Shown: positions 35,879 to 44,678 of the stretch, in pieces
How the letters are laid out: every line of letters begins with the position of its first letter
How positions within the stretch are numbered: the first letter of the stretch is position 1
Origin: Lewinella sp. IMCC34191
Lineage (GTDB): Bacteria; Bacteroidota; Bacteroidia; Chitinophagales; Saprospiraceae
Length of the DNA: 64,000 nt
Assembly (NCBI RefSeq): GCF_003390935.1
Contig: NZ_QNQZ01000011.1
Location: 1 to 64,000, forward strand
Reading direction: 5' to 3'
Notes under the pieces: model-generated
The model's input: the letters and a program-made list of their open reading frames with translations, nothing else
Told to the model about the DNA's origin: nothing
Database searches by the model: none
Program-made: the position numbers and the translations under genes

Positions 35879-36403
35879 ATGCAAAAGCACCTGGTAGAAC
35901 TCAAGGCCCGAACCGGGGACCACGACCGCATTCGCGCCCTTCTCACCGATGCCGGGGCCGACTTTCGTGGTACCGATCACCAGATCGATCGCTACTTCCG
36001 GGTGCCAGACGGGCGCCTAAAGCTGCGCATCGGTAACATCGAACGCAGCCTGATCTTCTATCGGCGGCCTGATCAGGCCGGGCCGAAAGACAGCGCGGTA
36101 TCCCTCACGAAACTGGAAACGGAGAAAGCAGCCATCAGCCTGGCCACCACGCTGGAACAAGCCCTCGGTGTCTGGGTGACCGTCGACAAGCAGCGGGAAA
36201 TCTACTTCGTCGACAATGTCAAATTCCACCTGGACACGGTGGCCGGACTGGGAACCTTCGTTGAAATTGAAGCCATAGGGGAATCTAAAGCGGACCGGGA
36301 AAGGCTGCTCCGTCAGGTAGATCATTTCCGCACCCTCTTTCGGATCGAGGATAATGATATGGTCTCCGTGAGTTACAGCGACTTGCTAAATGAGCCATCC
36401 TGA
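35879..36403 (+). CDS. CYTH-domain protein (class IV adenylate cyclase/thiamine triphosphatase-like)
   Basis: 174 residues. The N-terminal HLVELKART matches the ExExK-type CYTH motif in its shortened form (VELKAR), followed by the YFRVPDGRLKLRIG and IFYRRPD strands and FVEIEAIGE near residue 128, which contribute the acidic and basic residues lining the triphosphate tunnel. CYTH proteins bind polyphosphorylated substrates with divalent metal. Whether this is a cyclase, triphosphatase or binding protein is not decidable. It sits between proS and the convergent CHAT gene. Confidence 0.8.
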   Translation: MQKHLVELKARTGDHDRIRALLTDAGADFRGTDHQIDRYFRVPDGRLKLRIGNIERSLIFYRRPDQAGPKDSAVSLTKLETEKAAISLATTLEQALGVWVTVDKQREIYFVDNVKFHLDTVAGLGTFVEIEAIGESKADRERLLRQVDHFRTLFRIEDNDMVSVSYSDLLNEPS

Positions 36404-36443
36404 GCTGACCGGCCTACTACCTGCGCTCCGCCGCACAAAACGG

Positions 36444-39266
36444 CTAACGCTCGGTAAGGAAGAAGGGAGCCCAGTACACGGGGGATGAACGCTCGGGTGG
36501 CGCGGTATCGAGATACTGCCGCATGCTATGGGCCAGAGCGGTGGCCGGGTCCCGCCCCGCAAGCAACTCCGCGTGGAAGGCCAGCATCATTTCCATCCCC
36601 GAACGGTCTTCCACCTCCCACAGGGAACCCAGTATCCGGCGGGCACCGGCCGCGAATAGCGAGGCCTGAAAGCCGTACAACTCATCGCCGGGAGCGTAAT
36701 CCAGCTCGCGCCCACCGGCAGCCCGATCTCCGGCGAAGCAACAGCTCAGCACGACCAGCCCGAACGGCAACTCCCGCACCATCAGGTCGAATCCGTCGAT
36801 GCTCCCGTCGTGCAAGAACAGCCGCGCATCCAGGGGGGCATCCCGCGGAAGGGCCTCTCCGTGAACGGCCAGGTGCAGGACGGAGGGCGTAGCGTTATTA
36901 GCCCATTGGTCAAGACGGGCAAGCATAGTTTCCCGGGTACAGGTCGCTCCCGCATTATAATCTACCCGCTGGTCCGCGGAGATATATGCCGCCTGAATAC
37001 CCTCGGCTTCCGCCAGGGCTCCGGGCAGGGACGGAAGGGGAACCGAAGCGTAGGGCTGATAGTCGCGGCAGGCGAAGATCGCTATGTCGTTCAGCTGCCA
37101 GGGGGAAGCGGACCGGGTAAGGGCAAGCAGATTGTTCACGTAGCGGACCGTGTGCGACTGCACCAGGTACCTCCCCTGCTTCATCAGCGCGTGAAAGGGA
37201 AGGCGGTGCAACTGGCGGTGGGGACAAAAGATGAGATGGGTAACCCCTTCGATATAGCGCCACACCGCATCGGGAAGCAGCCAGTCCGATAACTCCTGCC
37301 AGTCCGGAACGTCCTCGGTGGGCGAGACGTCGACGCCGGGAATAGCGCGGGGACTACGCCCGCGGGTGCCGGTATAAGCTTGGGGAAATAGCGCGCCCTC
37401 CTTGAGTAAGGAGAGAAAGTGTGGCGATCGCTCCTTCTGGAGGTGGACGAACACTTCCTCCGCGGAAAGCACGGTGATTACCAGGTGCTGATGGTCTACG
37501 TTCAGGTAGTCGATGGCTACGGTATTCGTAGGCAGTCCCCGCCGGATGTCCTGCGCGAGGCGGTGGGCATCTTCCCGGAAACGAGACTCAGCGGAGGATC
37601 GCCCGAGCATGTAGCTGTCGTACAGGCGCTGCCGCCCTTCGAGTTGTTCCTTGCGTGCGGTCGGATCCAACTCGTCCATATTTGTCCGCATCTCCAGGAG
37701 AGATTCGGCGAACTCGTTATTCCCGTCCGCGAATTTCACTGTTTGAGGGTCCTCCGCTTTGAGCAGGGTACCGATTTGGAGGACTGTTTCGGGTCGACCC
37801 AGTCGGCCCGCCGCCAGGAGGCCCAGGGAATAAAAGTTTTGCCGTGCTACGCTGCGGCCATTCGTCAGGAAGGCCGCCCGTTGGTAGGGCATGGGTAGAC
37901 GGGCGCGTTGCTCTTCCACGTATTCGATGCCTCGCAGGGCTCCGGACAGAAAGCCGGCGATGTCATCCATGGCCCGGGCGATCATCAGATTCCAAAGTGA
38001 CCAGAGGGCGGTTTCCCCGTAGTCCATATTCTCGGCCAGGCGGAAGGCCCGCTCGAATTGCTGCTGCGCGGCCGGCCACTCTCCCTGCTCCACCATTTTC
38101 TCTCCTTTCTCCGCTATTTCGTCCACCAGCGGTAAGAGTCGGGAGAAGTCCAGTATCGGGGGTGGCGAGGTAGCATAAAGCCCGGCCTCCGCAAAGGGTG
38201 CCAGCAACGCGTTATCCGCGCGGACCCGACCGGCATGCACCGCATCCAGGCGCCGTAAAAGTTCATAGTGCGGCTCGAGAGCTTCCGTGCTATCCTCGCC
38301 CGCCAGGTTAGCCGCCAGCCATGCGCATTCCAGCCGGAGCATGGCCCGCTCGTAGAGATAACGGAGAAGTTGGGTGGAATTGCCACCGGGACCGGGAAAG
38401 GCGGATAGCCACCGCATCACCTGTTCACCCGAAGCGGGCTCCTCGCCTTCCTGGCCCTCCGCTGCGCGCTGCAGGTACTTTTTCGCCTCGAAGTGATCGC
38501 CGATCGTCCAGTAGCAGCGGGCCAGCAGGATAGTTAGCTGCAGGAAGGGAACGGACGGCGGTTCGCTCCGGGCGGCCTGCCAGAGCGGAAGGGTCTTCCG
38601 GACTACATCATCCATACTGACGCCGGCCGCCAGATAGGCTTCACTGCGTTGCAACTGCACCAGCGCCAATTCACTACTGAAATTATTTTCCAGGCAACAC
38701 TCGGCGGCCAGCCGGTACCACTCTTCCGCGGCCGCGTAGTCCCCCGAGCGCCGGGACACGCTGGCTTGATGACAGCGTACTTTATAGCGCAGATCAGCCA
38801 GTTCCCCCCGTTGATCGATATCCCCGTAGGAGGCAATCGCCTGCGTGATTCGGGTAAGCAGTGTCTCCCCGGCGGCTAGGGGATCTTCCTTGTCGGCCAG
38901 CTGGGTGTAGTGAGTGGTTATTTCGTCCAGTACGGGCGTCAGGGCTTCCCGCTCCCGGTAATAGGAGTCGACTTCCAGGGGTAAGTCCGCCACCGCCCGG
39001 GACAGCGCTTTTGCGTTCGCCTTATCGTAGACCTGGCGGCCCGCGACCATGCGGCCGATTTCGTTGCCCGCCTCCAGGTGGTGTACACACCAATAGAGTG
39101 CTCGTATTTCGGACGGAGCGAGGTCTTCCGCGGCTAATAAAGCGTCGGGCGCAGCACCCCCCTGGATATCCTCAAAAAGCCGGCGGACCAGCCGTACCGC
39201 CCGTGCCAGCGGTTCTTGTAGCAGTAGGTCTAGCCGCTTTTCCCAGTCGGCGGTGTAATCATTCAT
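36444..39266 (-). CDS. Helical-repeat (TPR-like) CHAT protease
   Basis: 940 residues from ATG 39266; an ATG at 39278 is also in frame. The N-terminal two thirds are alpha-helical repeats of TPR type (e.g. SRRSGDYAAAEEWYRLAAEC). The C-terminal about 330 residues form a CHAT caspase-like domain: THLIFCPHRQLHRLPFHAL is the usual core strand/turn, His802 lies in VLHLAVHGEA and Cys842 in VVLSCCFAG, followed by ASLFAAGARRILGSLW. CHAT domains are cysteine peptidases of clan CD. The start overlaps the stop of the caspase-fusion gene by 8 nt, so the two are made together. Such pairs are known in programmed-death and defence contexts; this pairing is unassigned. Confidence 0.85.
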   Translation of the reverse strand: MNDYTADWEKRLDLLLQEPLARAVRLVRRLFEDIQGGAAPDALLAAEDLAPSEIRALYWCVHHLEAGNEIGRMVAGRQVYDKANAKALSRAVADLPLEVDSYYREREALTPVLDEITTHYTQLADKEDPLAAGETLLTRITQAIASYGDIDQRGELADLRYKVRCHQASVSRRSGDYAAAEEWYRLAAECCLENNFSSELALVQLQRSEAYLAAGVSMDDVVRKTLPLWQAARSEPPSVPFLQLTILLARCYWTIGDHFEAKKYLQRAAEGQEGEEPASGEQVMRWLSAFPGPGGNSTQLLRYLYERAMLRLECAWLAANLAGEDSTEALEPHYELLRRLDAVHAGRVRADNALLAPFAEAGLYATSPPPILDFSRLLPLVDEIAEKGEKMVEQGEWPAAQQQFERAFRLAENMDYGETALWSLWNLMIARAMDDIAGFLSGALRGIEYVEEQRARLPMPYQRAAFLTNGRSVARQNFYSLGLLAAGRLGRPETVLQIGTLLKAEDPQTVKFADGNNEFAESLLEMRTNMDELDPTARKEQLEGRQRLYDSYMLGRSSAESRFREDAHRLAQDIRRGLPTNTVAIDYLNVDHQHLVITVLSAEEVFVHLQKERSPHFLSLLKEGALFPQAYTGTRGRSPRAIPGVDVSPTEDVPDWQELSDWLLPDAVWRYIEGVTHLIFCPHRQLHRLPFHALMKQGRYLVQSHTVRYVNNLLALTRSASPWQLNDIAIFACRDYQPYASVPLPSLPGALAEAEGIQAAYISADQRVDYNAGATCTRETMLARLDQWANNATPSVLHLAVHGEALPRDAPLDARLFLHDGSIDGFDLMVRELPFGLVVLSCCFAGDRAAGGRELDYAPGDELYGFQASLFAAGARRILGSLWEVEDRSGMEMMLAFHAELLAGRDPATALAHSMRQYLDTAPPERSSPVYWAPFFLTER

Positions 39267-42200
39267 CCCGCTTATCATTCGTGAGGTAGGTGCGGAGCAG
39301 GCCGACGCTGCCCGGTTCGACGAAGTAATTCATATGGTGGCAGGCGATCTCGGCGGTCGCCACGGTCGGTGACCGCTTACCCGCAACCGTGTGGATACTT
39401 TCCACCGTGACGGCGAGATCATTAGCCACTTCGCCGTATAGTAAGCGGCCGCCGAGTTTAAAGAGCTTCTCCTGCAGGCTGCGGTCGTATTCGGACCGGT
39501 CCAGAAAGTCATTCAGGTCACCGGCGAGCACGTGGTAGGGGATCATTGGGTCGGAAGATTCCTGCAGCGAGTCCAGGAAGAGGCTGTCGGGGTCCATCTG
39601 CTCCAGGGTGAGGGTGATAAATTTGCTCCGCTCTAGTCCAGCCAGCAGGATTCCCAGCGCTTCGGTGGCCCAGCCGTAGTTCATCGCGAAACCCAGCAGC
39701 GCGATCGCGTACTTTCGGTAGCGGATTATTTTGGCGATATCCGAACCGGCATTGGGCGTCCCCGCCATCACCAAGCGGTCTACGTAGAGATTGCCGCTGC
39801 GATGCTCGATGTAGTGCCGCGCGACCAGGCCGCCCATGGAGTGGGCCAGGATGACCAGGTACTGATCTTCCCGGATACCGGCGGTCTTCTGTAGGGCCTT
39901 CTTCAGGGCCTTGGACGTATCCTCCAGCCGCGTCGCCAGGTTTTCGTAGTCGAAGGTGAGAACGAGGTCGAAGTCGCCCCGCTCTACGGATTCCCGACAG
40001 AAGGCCGCCATCCCCCGCGTATCGCCGATGATCCCGTGGACAACCAGCAAGATCCGGTTGGCCGAGGCTACCTTTTCGCGGAGTCCATCTTTTCGCCGCC
40101 GTGGCAACAAAGCGGAATAATCTACCCACCGAAGCGAATAGCCGTCCCCCCGCAGAACGAACTTCTGGATAACCATGCGTACCGCTCCGAAGGCGCTGCG
40201 CTTGCCACGTCCGGCCGTTTCGGGCAGGCTGGAAATACGCAAGACACTCATACCCTCCTCCCCATCGAAATCAATCTCTCCTACGGGAAGCAGGTGCTCC
40301 CCGTCGTGGACGAAAGCCTGCAGGTATGCTTCCTCCGCCCGCTGCGTCGCAAAACGAAGCTCCAGGGGGTGTTGCTCCAACAGTTCGCGACCCTTGATTT
40401 CCGACAGTTCGATCACGGTTCCTCCGCTACTCCCCCGCCCCGCCGGCCGGAAGGACAGCAGCTCCGGTTGCGCCGTAGCTAACCACTCCGCCAGCGGATC
40501 GGCCGAGGCCGCCCGTAGCGTGGATGGCTCCGGAGTAGTAATGACGATCGCGGCCGAAAAGCTATCCTGACGGGGAGCAACCGTCAATTGACCGCCGAGT
40601 AGCGATACGGACGATGGGCCGATTTTTTCACTGGTTTCCAGCACCCGCAAGACGGTGAGCTCCCCCCACCACTCCGGGGCCGGCGCCCGGTACTGCAGTC
40701 CGTCCAAACCGGGTATACCGCCACGGGTAGCCGGACGATTCTCCGCGGAGAGGTCCACTACCGCCCCGAACGGATGGCCGTCCCGTTGCAGCCCCACCGC
40801 GTCGATCGCCTTCTCGCTCACGAAGCACTTTACCTGATAGTGGGTACAGGCTTGACCCGATGGTACGAAGCGAGTCGGGCTGCGATCGGGCAGGGTATCC
40901 CAGGCGATGGCTGTTTCGCCGGGGTCCAGTGCCTCGTGGTAGCCCGGATCGAAAAACCCGTAGCCTTCCGTACCGATGAAGAGCGAGACGTAGAGTCGTC
41001 GCCGCGGATCGGAATTCCGCACCCGGATCCGGAAGGGCAGTGGCCGGCTTTGTCCGTCCGCGGAAGGCAAAATGGCGCTCAGGTGACGATCCCGCGGTTG
41101 GACGACCTGCCAGCCGTCGTCCGTCTGCAATTCAAGCGTGACGGCTATCCGTGGCGTAGCGTCATCCCTTCGGTCATTTCCCAGGGCCACCAGATATTCC
41201 CATTCCATGATCGCGTGCAGCCGCCGTATCGTGGCCCTGGCGATCTCCCGGGGCGGTCCGTTGTGCACCGCGTACGCACGCGCTCCGTCCACTTGGCGGA
41301 CGATGGCTATTCCGTCGGCGTAGGCCTCCAGGCGGTAAGCAGCCTTACGGGCTTCGGTGGAGAGTGTGTAGAAGGCAGAAGGGGTTTCGGCGGCAAGTTC
41401 CGCCACCCGCTGCCATTCCGCATCGAGGGAGCAATAGACAAAGGCGGGCGGGGGCGGAGCACTGATTAGCGTAGCGGTCAAGTCGTCGGTTACCGCCGCC
41501 GATAGGCTGGCCGGCAGTTCCGTCCGCTCGAAATCTACGCGGTAGGCGCTAACGGTTTGCCAAGGTTCACCGTCGCGAAAAAGATGGAAACGCACGTCGT
41601 GGGGAGCCATGCCGGCCAGCCCGTGTACCGCACCCAGTGGCACCGACACTTCGCCGGAGGGCCGCCGCGTGACCGGCATCCTCGATCTTTCCCCTGAAAC
41701 CGCGGTACCGAGAAAGCCCCGGTAGGGATCCGCGCCGCCGACCGCTTCCAGCGTAGGGTGTTGCCGGTCGGTCACCCCCAGTACCCGGGCCAGTGCCCGG
41801 CGATGGAGGTCGAGGTAGCTCATGCGGTGTCCGCCGGCCTCGAGGACTATCTCTACGGCGCTGGACAGCAGACCGCGGCCGCCGGGCAGTTCGGTAGCCT
41901 CCTCGCGCCGGTCACAGGCCGACAGCAGTACATGTGCGGGGTTTGGCGAGCGGTATTCCGTACCGGCAGCTGCCAGTTGTCGCGCGATCCGACCCCCGAG
42001 GTAGCTTTCCAGCGGCCGGGGAGTTGAGGCATCCGGGGCACGGCGGATGCGGGTGCCGTCGGCCCGGGCGGCATTGCGGGTACCGGAGCCGGAGTGGCAA
42101 CAGTCGAGGACGACCGTAATGTCCGCACCGCGGTCGGCAATATCCTGCAGTAACCAGGCTAGTTCCTTGTCCGCCAGCGCCAGTCCGCCCGGCAATCGAC

Positions 42201-42534
42201 TGTCGAAACAAACCAGCGTTTCTTGCAGGGATTCCGGGAAGTAAGTACGAAAGGCCTGCGCCGCCGGCTCGCGGGAGCCGTGACCGCAAAAGACGAAGCA
42301 GAGGTGGTCACCGGCGGTAATTAACCGAGTCACGTCGGCGAAGGCATTGACCAGCGCAGCGTAGGTCGCCTCCTCGTCGGTGAATGTGTACAAATTCAGC
42401 GTGCGCCCTTCGGCGGAACGTTGCAAAATCTGCTGCCAGTGCCGGATGTCGTTGCGACAACCGCTGAGAGACGCAAGGCCCGCGGCGGGGGGATAGCGGT
42501 CAATACCGACCAGGATACCGTAGAGTACTGCCAT
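39259..42534 (-). CDS. Caspase (peptidase C14)-alpha/beta-hydrolase fusion protein
   Basis: 1091 residues. N-terminal caspase domain (about 1-275): YGILVGIDRY, catalytic His85 in FCGHGSR and Cys146 in VVLDCCHSGSG, a metacaspase-type dyad. A central about 550-residue region of predicted beta-rich modules has no recognised family. The C-terminal part (about 825-1091) is an alpha/beta hydrolase: LLVVHGIIGD (oxyanion side), LAHSMGGLVARHYIEH with Ser near 899, and VMAGTPNAGSD, resembling PGAP1-like lipases. No signal peptide is seen. A TATCTTTC box lies 4 nt before the ATG. With the overlapping CHAT gene it forms a two-protease operon; proteolytic activation of the esterase is an attractive but untested idea. 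Confidence 0.85.
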   Translation of the reverse strand: MAVLYGILVGIDRYPPAAGLASLSGCRNDIRHWQQILQRSAEGRTLNLYTFTDEEATYAALVNAFADVTRLITAGDHLCFVFCGHGSREPAAQAFRTYFPESLQETLVCFDSRLPGGLALADKELAWLLQDIADRGADITVVLDCCHSGSGTRNAARADGTRIRRAPDASTPRPLESYLGGRIARQLAAAGTEYRSPNPAHVLLSACDRREEATELPGGRGLLSSAVEIVLEAGGHRMSYLDLHRRALARVLGVTDRQHPTLEAVGGADPYRGFLGTAVSGERSRMPVTRRPSGEVSVPLGAVHGLAGMAPHDVRFHLFRDGEPWQTVSAYRVDFERTELPASLSAAVTDDLTATLISAPPPPAFVYCSLDAEWQRVAELAAETPSAFYTLSTEARKAAYRLEAYADGIAIVRQVDGARAYAVHNGPPREIARATIRRLHAIMEWEYLVALGNDRRDDATPRIAVTLELQTDDGWQVVQPRDRHLSAILPSADGQSRPLPFRIRVRNSDPRRRLYVSLFIGTEGYGFFDPGYHEALDPGETAIAWDTLPDRSPTRFVPSGQACTHYQVKCFVSEKAIDAVGLQRDGHPFGAVVDLSAENRPATRGGIPGLDGLQYRAPAPEWWGELTVLRVLETSEKIGPSSVSLLGGQLTVAPRQDSFSAAIVITTPEPSTLRAASADPLAEWLATAQPELLSFRPAGRGSSGGTVIELSEIKGRELLEQHPLELRFATQRAEEAYLQAFVHDGEHLLPVGEIDFDGEEGMSVLRISSLPETAGRGKRSAFGAVRMVIQKFVLRGDGYSLRWVDYSALLPRRRKDGLREKVASANRILLVVHGIIGDTRGMAAFCRESVERGDFDLVLTFDYENLATRLEDTSKALKKALQKTAGIREDQYLVILAHSMGGLVARHYIEHRSGNLYVDRLVMAGTPNAGSDIAKIIRYRKYAIALLGFAMNYGWATEALGILLAGLERSKFITLTLEQMDPDSLFLDSLQESSDPMIPYHVLAGDLNDFLDRSEYDRSLQEKLFKLGGRLLYGEVANDLAVTVESIHTVAGKRSPTVATAEIACHHMNYFVEPGSVGLLRTYLTNDKRDE

Positions 42535-42538
42535 AAAC

Positions 42539-42546
42539 GAAAGATA
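42539..42546 (-). promoter_or_regulatory. -7-like element of the caspase/CHAT operon
   Basis: On the minus strand TATCTTTC (one mismatch to TAnnTTTG) ends 4 nt before the ATG at 42534, predicting a leaderless or nearly leaderless mRNA for this operon. Confidence 0.45.
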
Positions 42547-42682
42547 GCGTGTGCCGCCGTTTTATGCGGAACCCGCCATACTCGCGATGAAGCACCGATT
42601 ATGTTAACGGCCTGGACGAGGGTAGCCAGCAGCTTGCGGTTGGAAATTGGCGTTCTACCTGCGCTCCGTCGCCCAAATTGCT

Positions 42683-42690
42683 TAACCTTG
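42683..42690 (+). promoter_or_regulatory. -7-like element of the Kelch gene
   Basis: TAACCTTG (one mismatch to TAnnTTTG) ends 4 nt before the ATG at 42695. A copy of the short dispersed repeat ACCTGCGCTCCG lies just upstream at about 42657-42668. Confidence 0.45.
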
Positions 42691-42694
42691 TGAC

Positions 42695-43711
42695 ATGATG
42701 GTCAATCGGTTATTTGCCTACCCCCTCTTTGGTATAATTTTGATCCTGATGTCCTGCGGGAGCCGGCAGCCGGCAGCGGAAGGGCAGACGGGGGCTCCGA
42801 CAAAGTCGACTGAATGGGAGCAAGTCAGCACAACCACCCAGCCCACGGCCCGCCACGAGGCCGCCTTCACGCGCGTCGGTGATAGAGCCTACCTGCTCGG
42901 CGGGCGGGGCGTCAAACCGGTGGATATTTTGGATCCGGAGGGCACAAACTGGAGCCAGGGCCCCGAGAGCCCGGTCGAGATCCATCACTTCCAGCCGGTG
43001 ACCGTAGGCGAGGAAGTCTACCTGATGGGAGCCATGACCGGGGGGTGGCCCGGCGAAGACCCGCTGCCCAACATTTACATCTACGATACGCGCACCGATA
43101 CCTGGCGCACCGGACCGGAGATCCCCGCCGGCCGCCGCCGGGGAGGAGCCGGTGCCGTACTCCACGACGGCAGCATCTACCTCGTCTGCGGCATCCAGGA
43201 CGGCCACCGCAGCGGTCACGTCGCCTGGCTGGACCGCTACGACCTGGAAACCGGCGAATGGACCCAGCTGAGCGATGCCCCCCGCGCCCGTGACCACTTC
43301 CAGGCCGCAGTCCACGACGGTAAGATTTACGCCGCCGCCGGTCGGCGTTCCCAGGTGGAAAACGGCTTTTCGACGACCCTCGGGGAGGTGGACGTCTACG
43401 ACATCGCTACCGATACCTGGACGACGCTGTCCGACACGATACCCACGCCGCGTGCCGGGAATGCCGCCGCGGTGGTGAACGGAAAGATTCTCATCCTCGG
43501 CGGAGAAAGCGGCGCCCAGGAATTGGCCCACAGCGACGTGGAAGCCCTGGACCCGGCTACCGGAAGCTGGACCGCGCTGCCGCCGCTGAGCCGCGGACGG
43601 CACGGAACGGGCATGGTGCAGTTCGGCGACCGGCTCTACATGGCCGCCGGCTGTGGCCAGCGCGGCGGGGAGCCGGAGCTGGATGACCTGATCGGCGCCA
43701 CCGTCGACTGA
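42695..43711 (+). CDS. Kelch-repeat beta-propeller lipoprotein
   Basis: 338 residues. The signal ends at a lipobox (ILMSC, about Cys21), so it is a probable lipoprotein. Kelch blades are visible as repeated GG/aromatic units: AYLLGGRGVKPVD, VYLMGAMTGG, IYIYDTRTDTWRTGP, IYLVCGI, RYDLETGEWTQL, IYAAAGRRS, VYDIATDTWTTL and ILILGGES. It probably mediates protein or glycan binding; no catalytic residues are evident. The stop overlaps the start of the GHMP kinase gene (TGATG), so the two are coupled although their functions look unrelated. Confidence 0.82.
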   Translation: MMVNRLFAYPLFGIILILMSCGSRQPAAEGQTGAPTKSTEWEQVSTTTQPTARHEAAFTRVGDRAYLLGGRGVKPVDILDPEGTNWSQGPESPVEIHHFQPVTVGEEVYLMGAMTGGWPGEDPLPNIYIYDTRTDTWRTGPEIPAGRRRGGAGAVLHDGSIYLVCGIQDGHRSGHVAWLDRYDLETGEWTQLSDAPRARDHFQAAVHDGKIYAAAGRRSQVENGFSTTLGEVDVYDIATDTWTTLSDTIPTPRAGNAAAVVNGKILILGGESGAQELAHSDVEALDPATGSWTALPPLSRGRHGTGMVQFGDRLYMAAGCGQRGGEPELDDLIGATVD

Positions 43712-44562
43712 TGCGGGAAGCGTATCCGGCCAAGGTTTTGCTACTGGGGGAGCATACCGTGTTGCGGGGCGGACAGGCACTGGCCGTCCCCTACGATCGC
43801 TTACGGCTGCGCTGGGCGGAGGGTACGCCGGATCCCCGCCTGCTGAAGTTCGCGACCTATCTCGACGGTCAAGACGTACCGATAGATACGGACTCCCTCG
43901 GGCGCGATCTTCGGGCGGGCCGCACCCTGGCCGGCAACATTCCCGTTGGCTATGGCCTCGGCAGTAGCGGAGCGGTGTGCGCGGCAGTCCTCGATGCTTA
44001 CGGATCACCGGCGGTTACGGCATACTCCACGGCAGATTTGCGCCAGCTGCTGGCCCGCATGGAGGGCCACTTTCACGGTAGCAGCTCGGGTACCGACCCC
44101 CTGCTGGCCTACCTGCAAAGTCCCATTCTTCTAGGAGGTGCCGGAAGCGCGGAGGAACAACCCCTGCCGGAAGGCTGGGCTGAGGGGTGGTTCCTGATCG
44201 ACACCGGGATCACCCGCGATGCCTCCCCGCTCATCCGAGAATTTTTAGCCGCTTACGACCGCGACCCCTTGTCCATCGACCGGGGTTGGCGCGAACCCGC
44301 TGACGCCGCGATCCAAGCACTGATTGCTAACGACCGGGAGGCGCTTTACCGCCACTTCGCGTCTGTTTCCGACTTTCAACTGGCCCGGTTTCCAGACTTC
44401 ATCCCACCAGCCTACCACGACAGCTGGAACGGTGGAGACCGGTATCGCCTCAAAATTTGCGGTGCGGGCGGCGGCGGCATGCTGCTGGGTATGGCGCGTG
44501 ATGCGGTAAGGGCGGAAGAAGTGTTTGGTGAAGAACTGCTTTGGCTAACGAGTGGCGGATAA
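43711..44562 (+). CDS. GHMP-family kinase, probably mevalonate kinase
   Basis: 283 residues. GHMP motifs are KVLLLGEHTVLRGGQALAVP (motif 1, as in mevalonate kinases), PVGYGLGSSGAVCAAVLDAY (motif 2, ATP loop) and ICGAGGGGMLLG (motif 3). FHGSSSGTDPLLAYL resembles the mevalonate kinase substrate loop. It is shorter than typical mevalonate kinases (about 300-330). In Bacteroidota the mevalonate route makes isopentenyl-PP, which would feed the carotenoid genes at the left of the window. No other mevalonate gene is nearby, so galactokinase-like or other GHMP roles stay possible. Confidence 0.72.
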   Translation: MREAYPAKVLLLGEHTVLRGGQALAVPYDRLRLRWAEGTPDPRLLKFATYLDGQDVPIDTDSLGRDLRAGRTLAGNIPVGYGLGSSGAVCAAVLDAYGSPAVTAYSTADLRQLLARMEGHFHGSSSGTDPLLAYLQSPILLGGAGSAEEQPLPEGWAEGWFLIDTGITRDASPLIREFLAAYDRDPLSIDRGWREPADAAIQALIANDREALYRHFASVSDFQLARFPDFIPPAYHDSWNGGDRYRLKICGAGGGGMLLGMARDAVRAEEVFGEELLWLTSGG

Positions 44563-44678
44563 TGGCCGAACACTCGCCGGACGCCTACTGCGTACGGCGA
44601 CACGCCGAGGTTCTGTGCACCTTACGAACGGAGGAGACAGCAGGACCTACCTCCTGCAAGTTTCAAACAGCGTACTTC

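Noticed and set aside
42710..44008. 432-codon minus-strand open frame opposite the Kelch and GHMP kinase genes
   Set aside because: The plus-strand genes have motifs, a lipobox and coupled TGATG start/stop; the minus frame has none.
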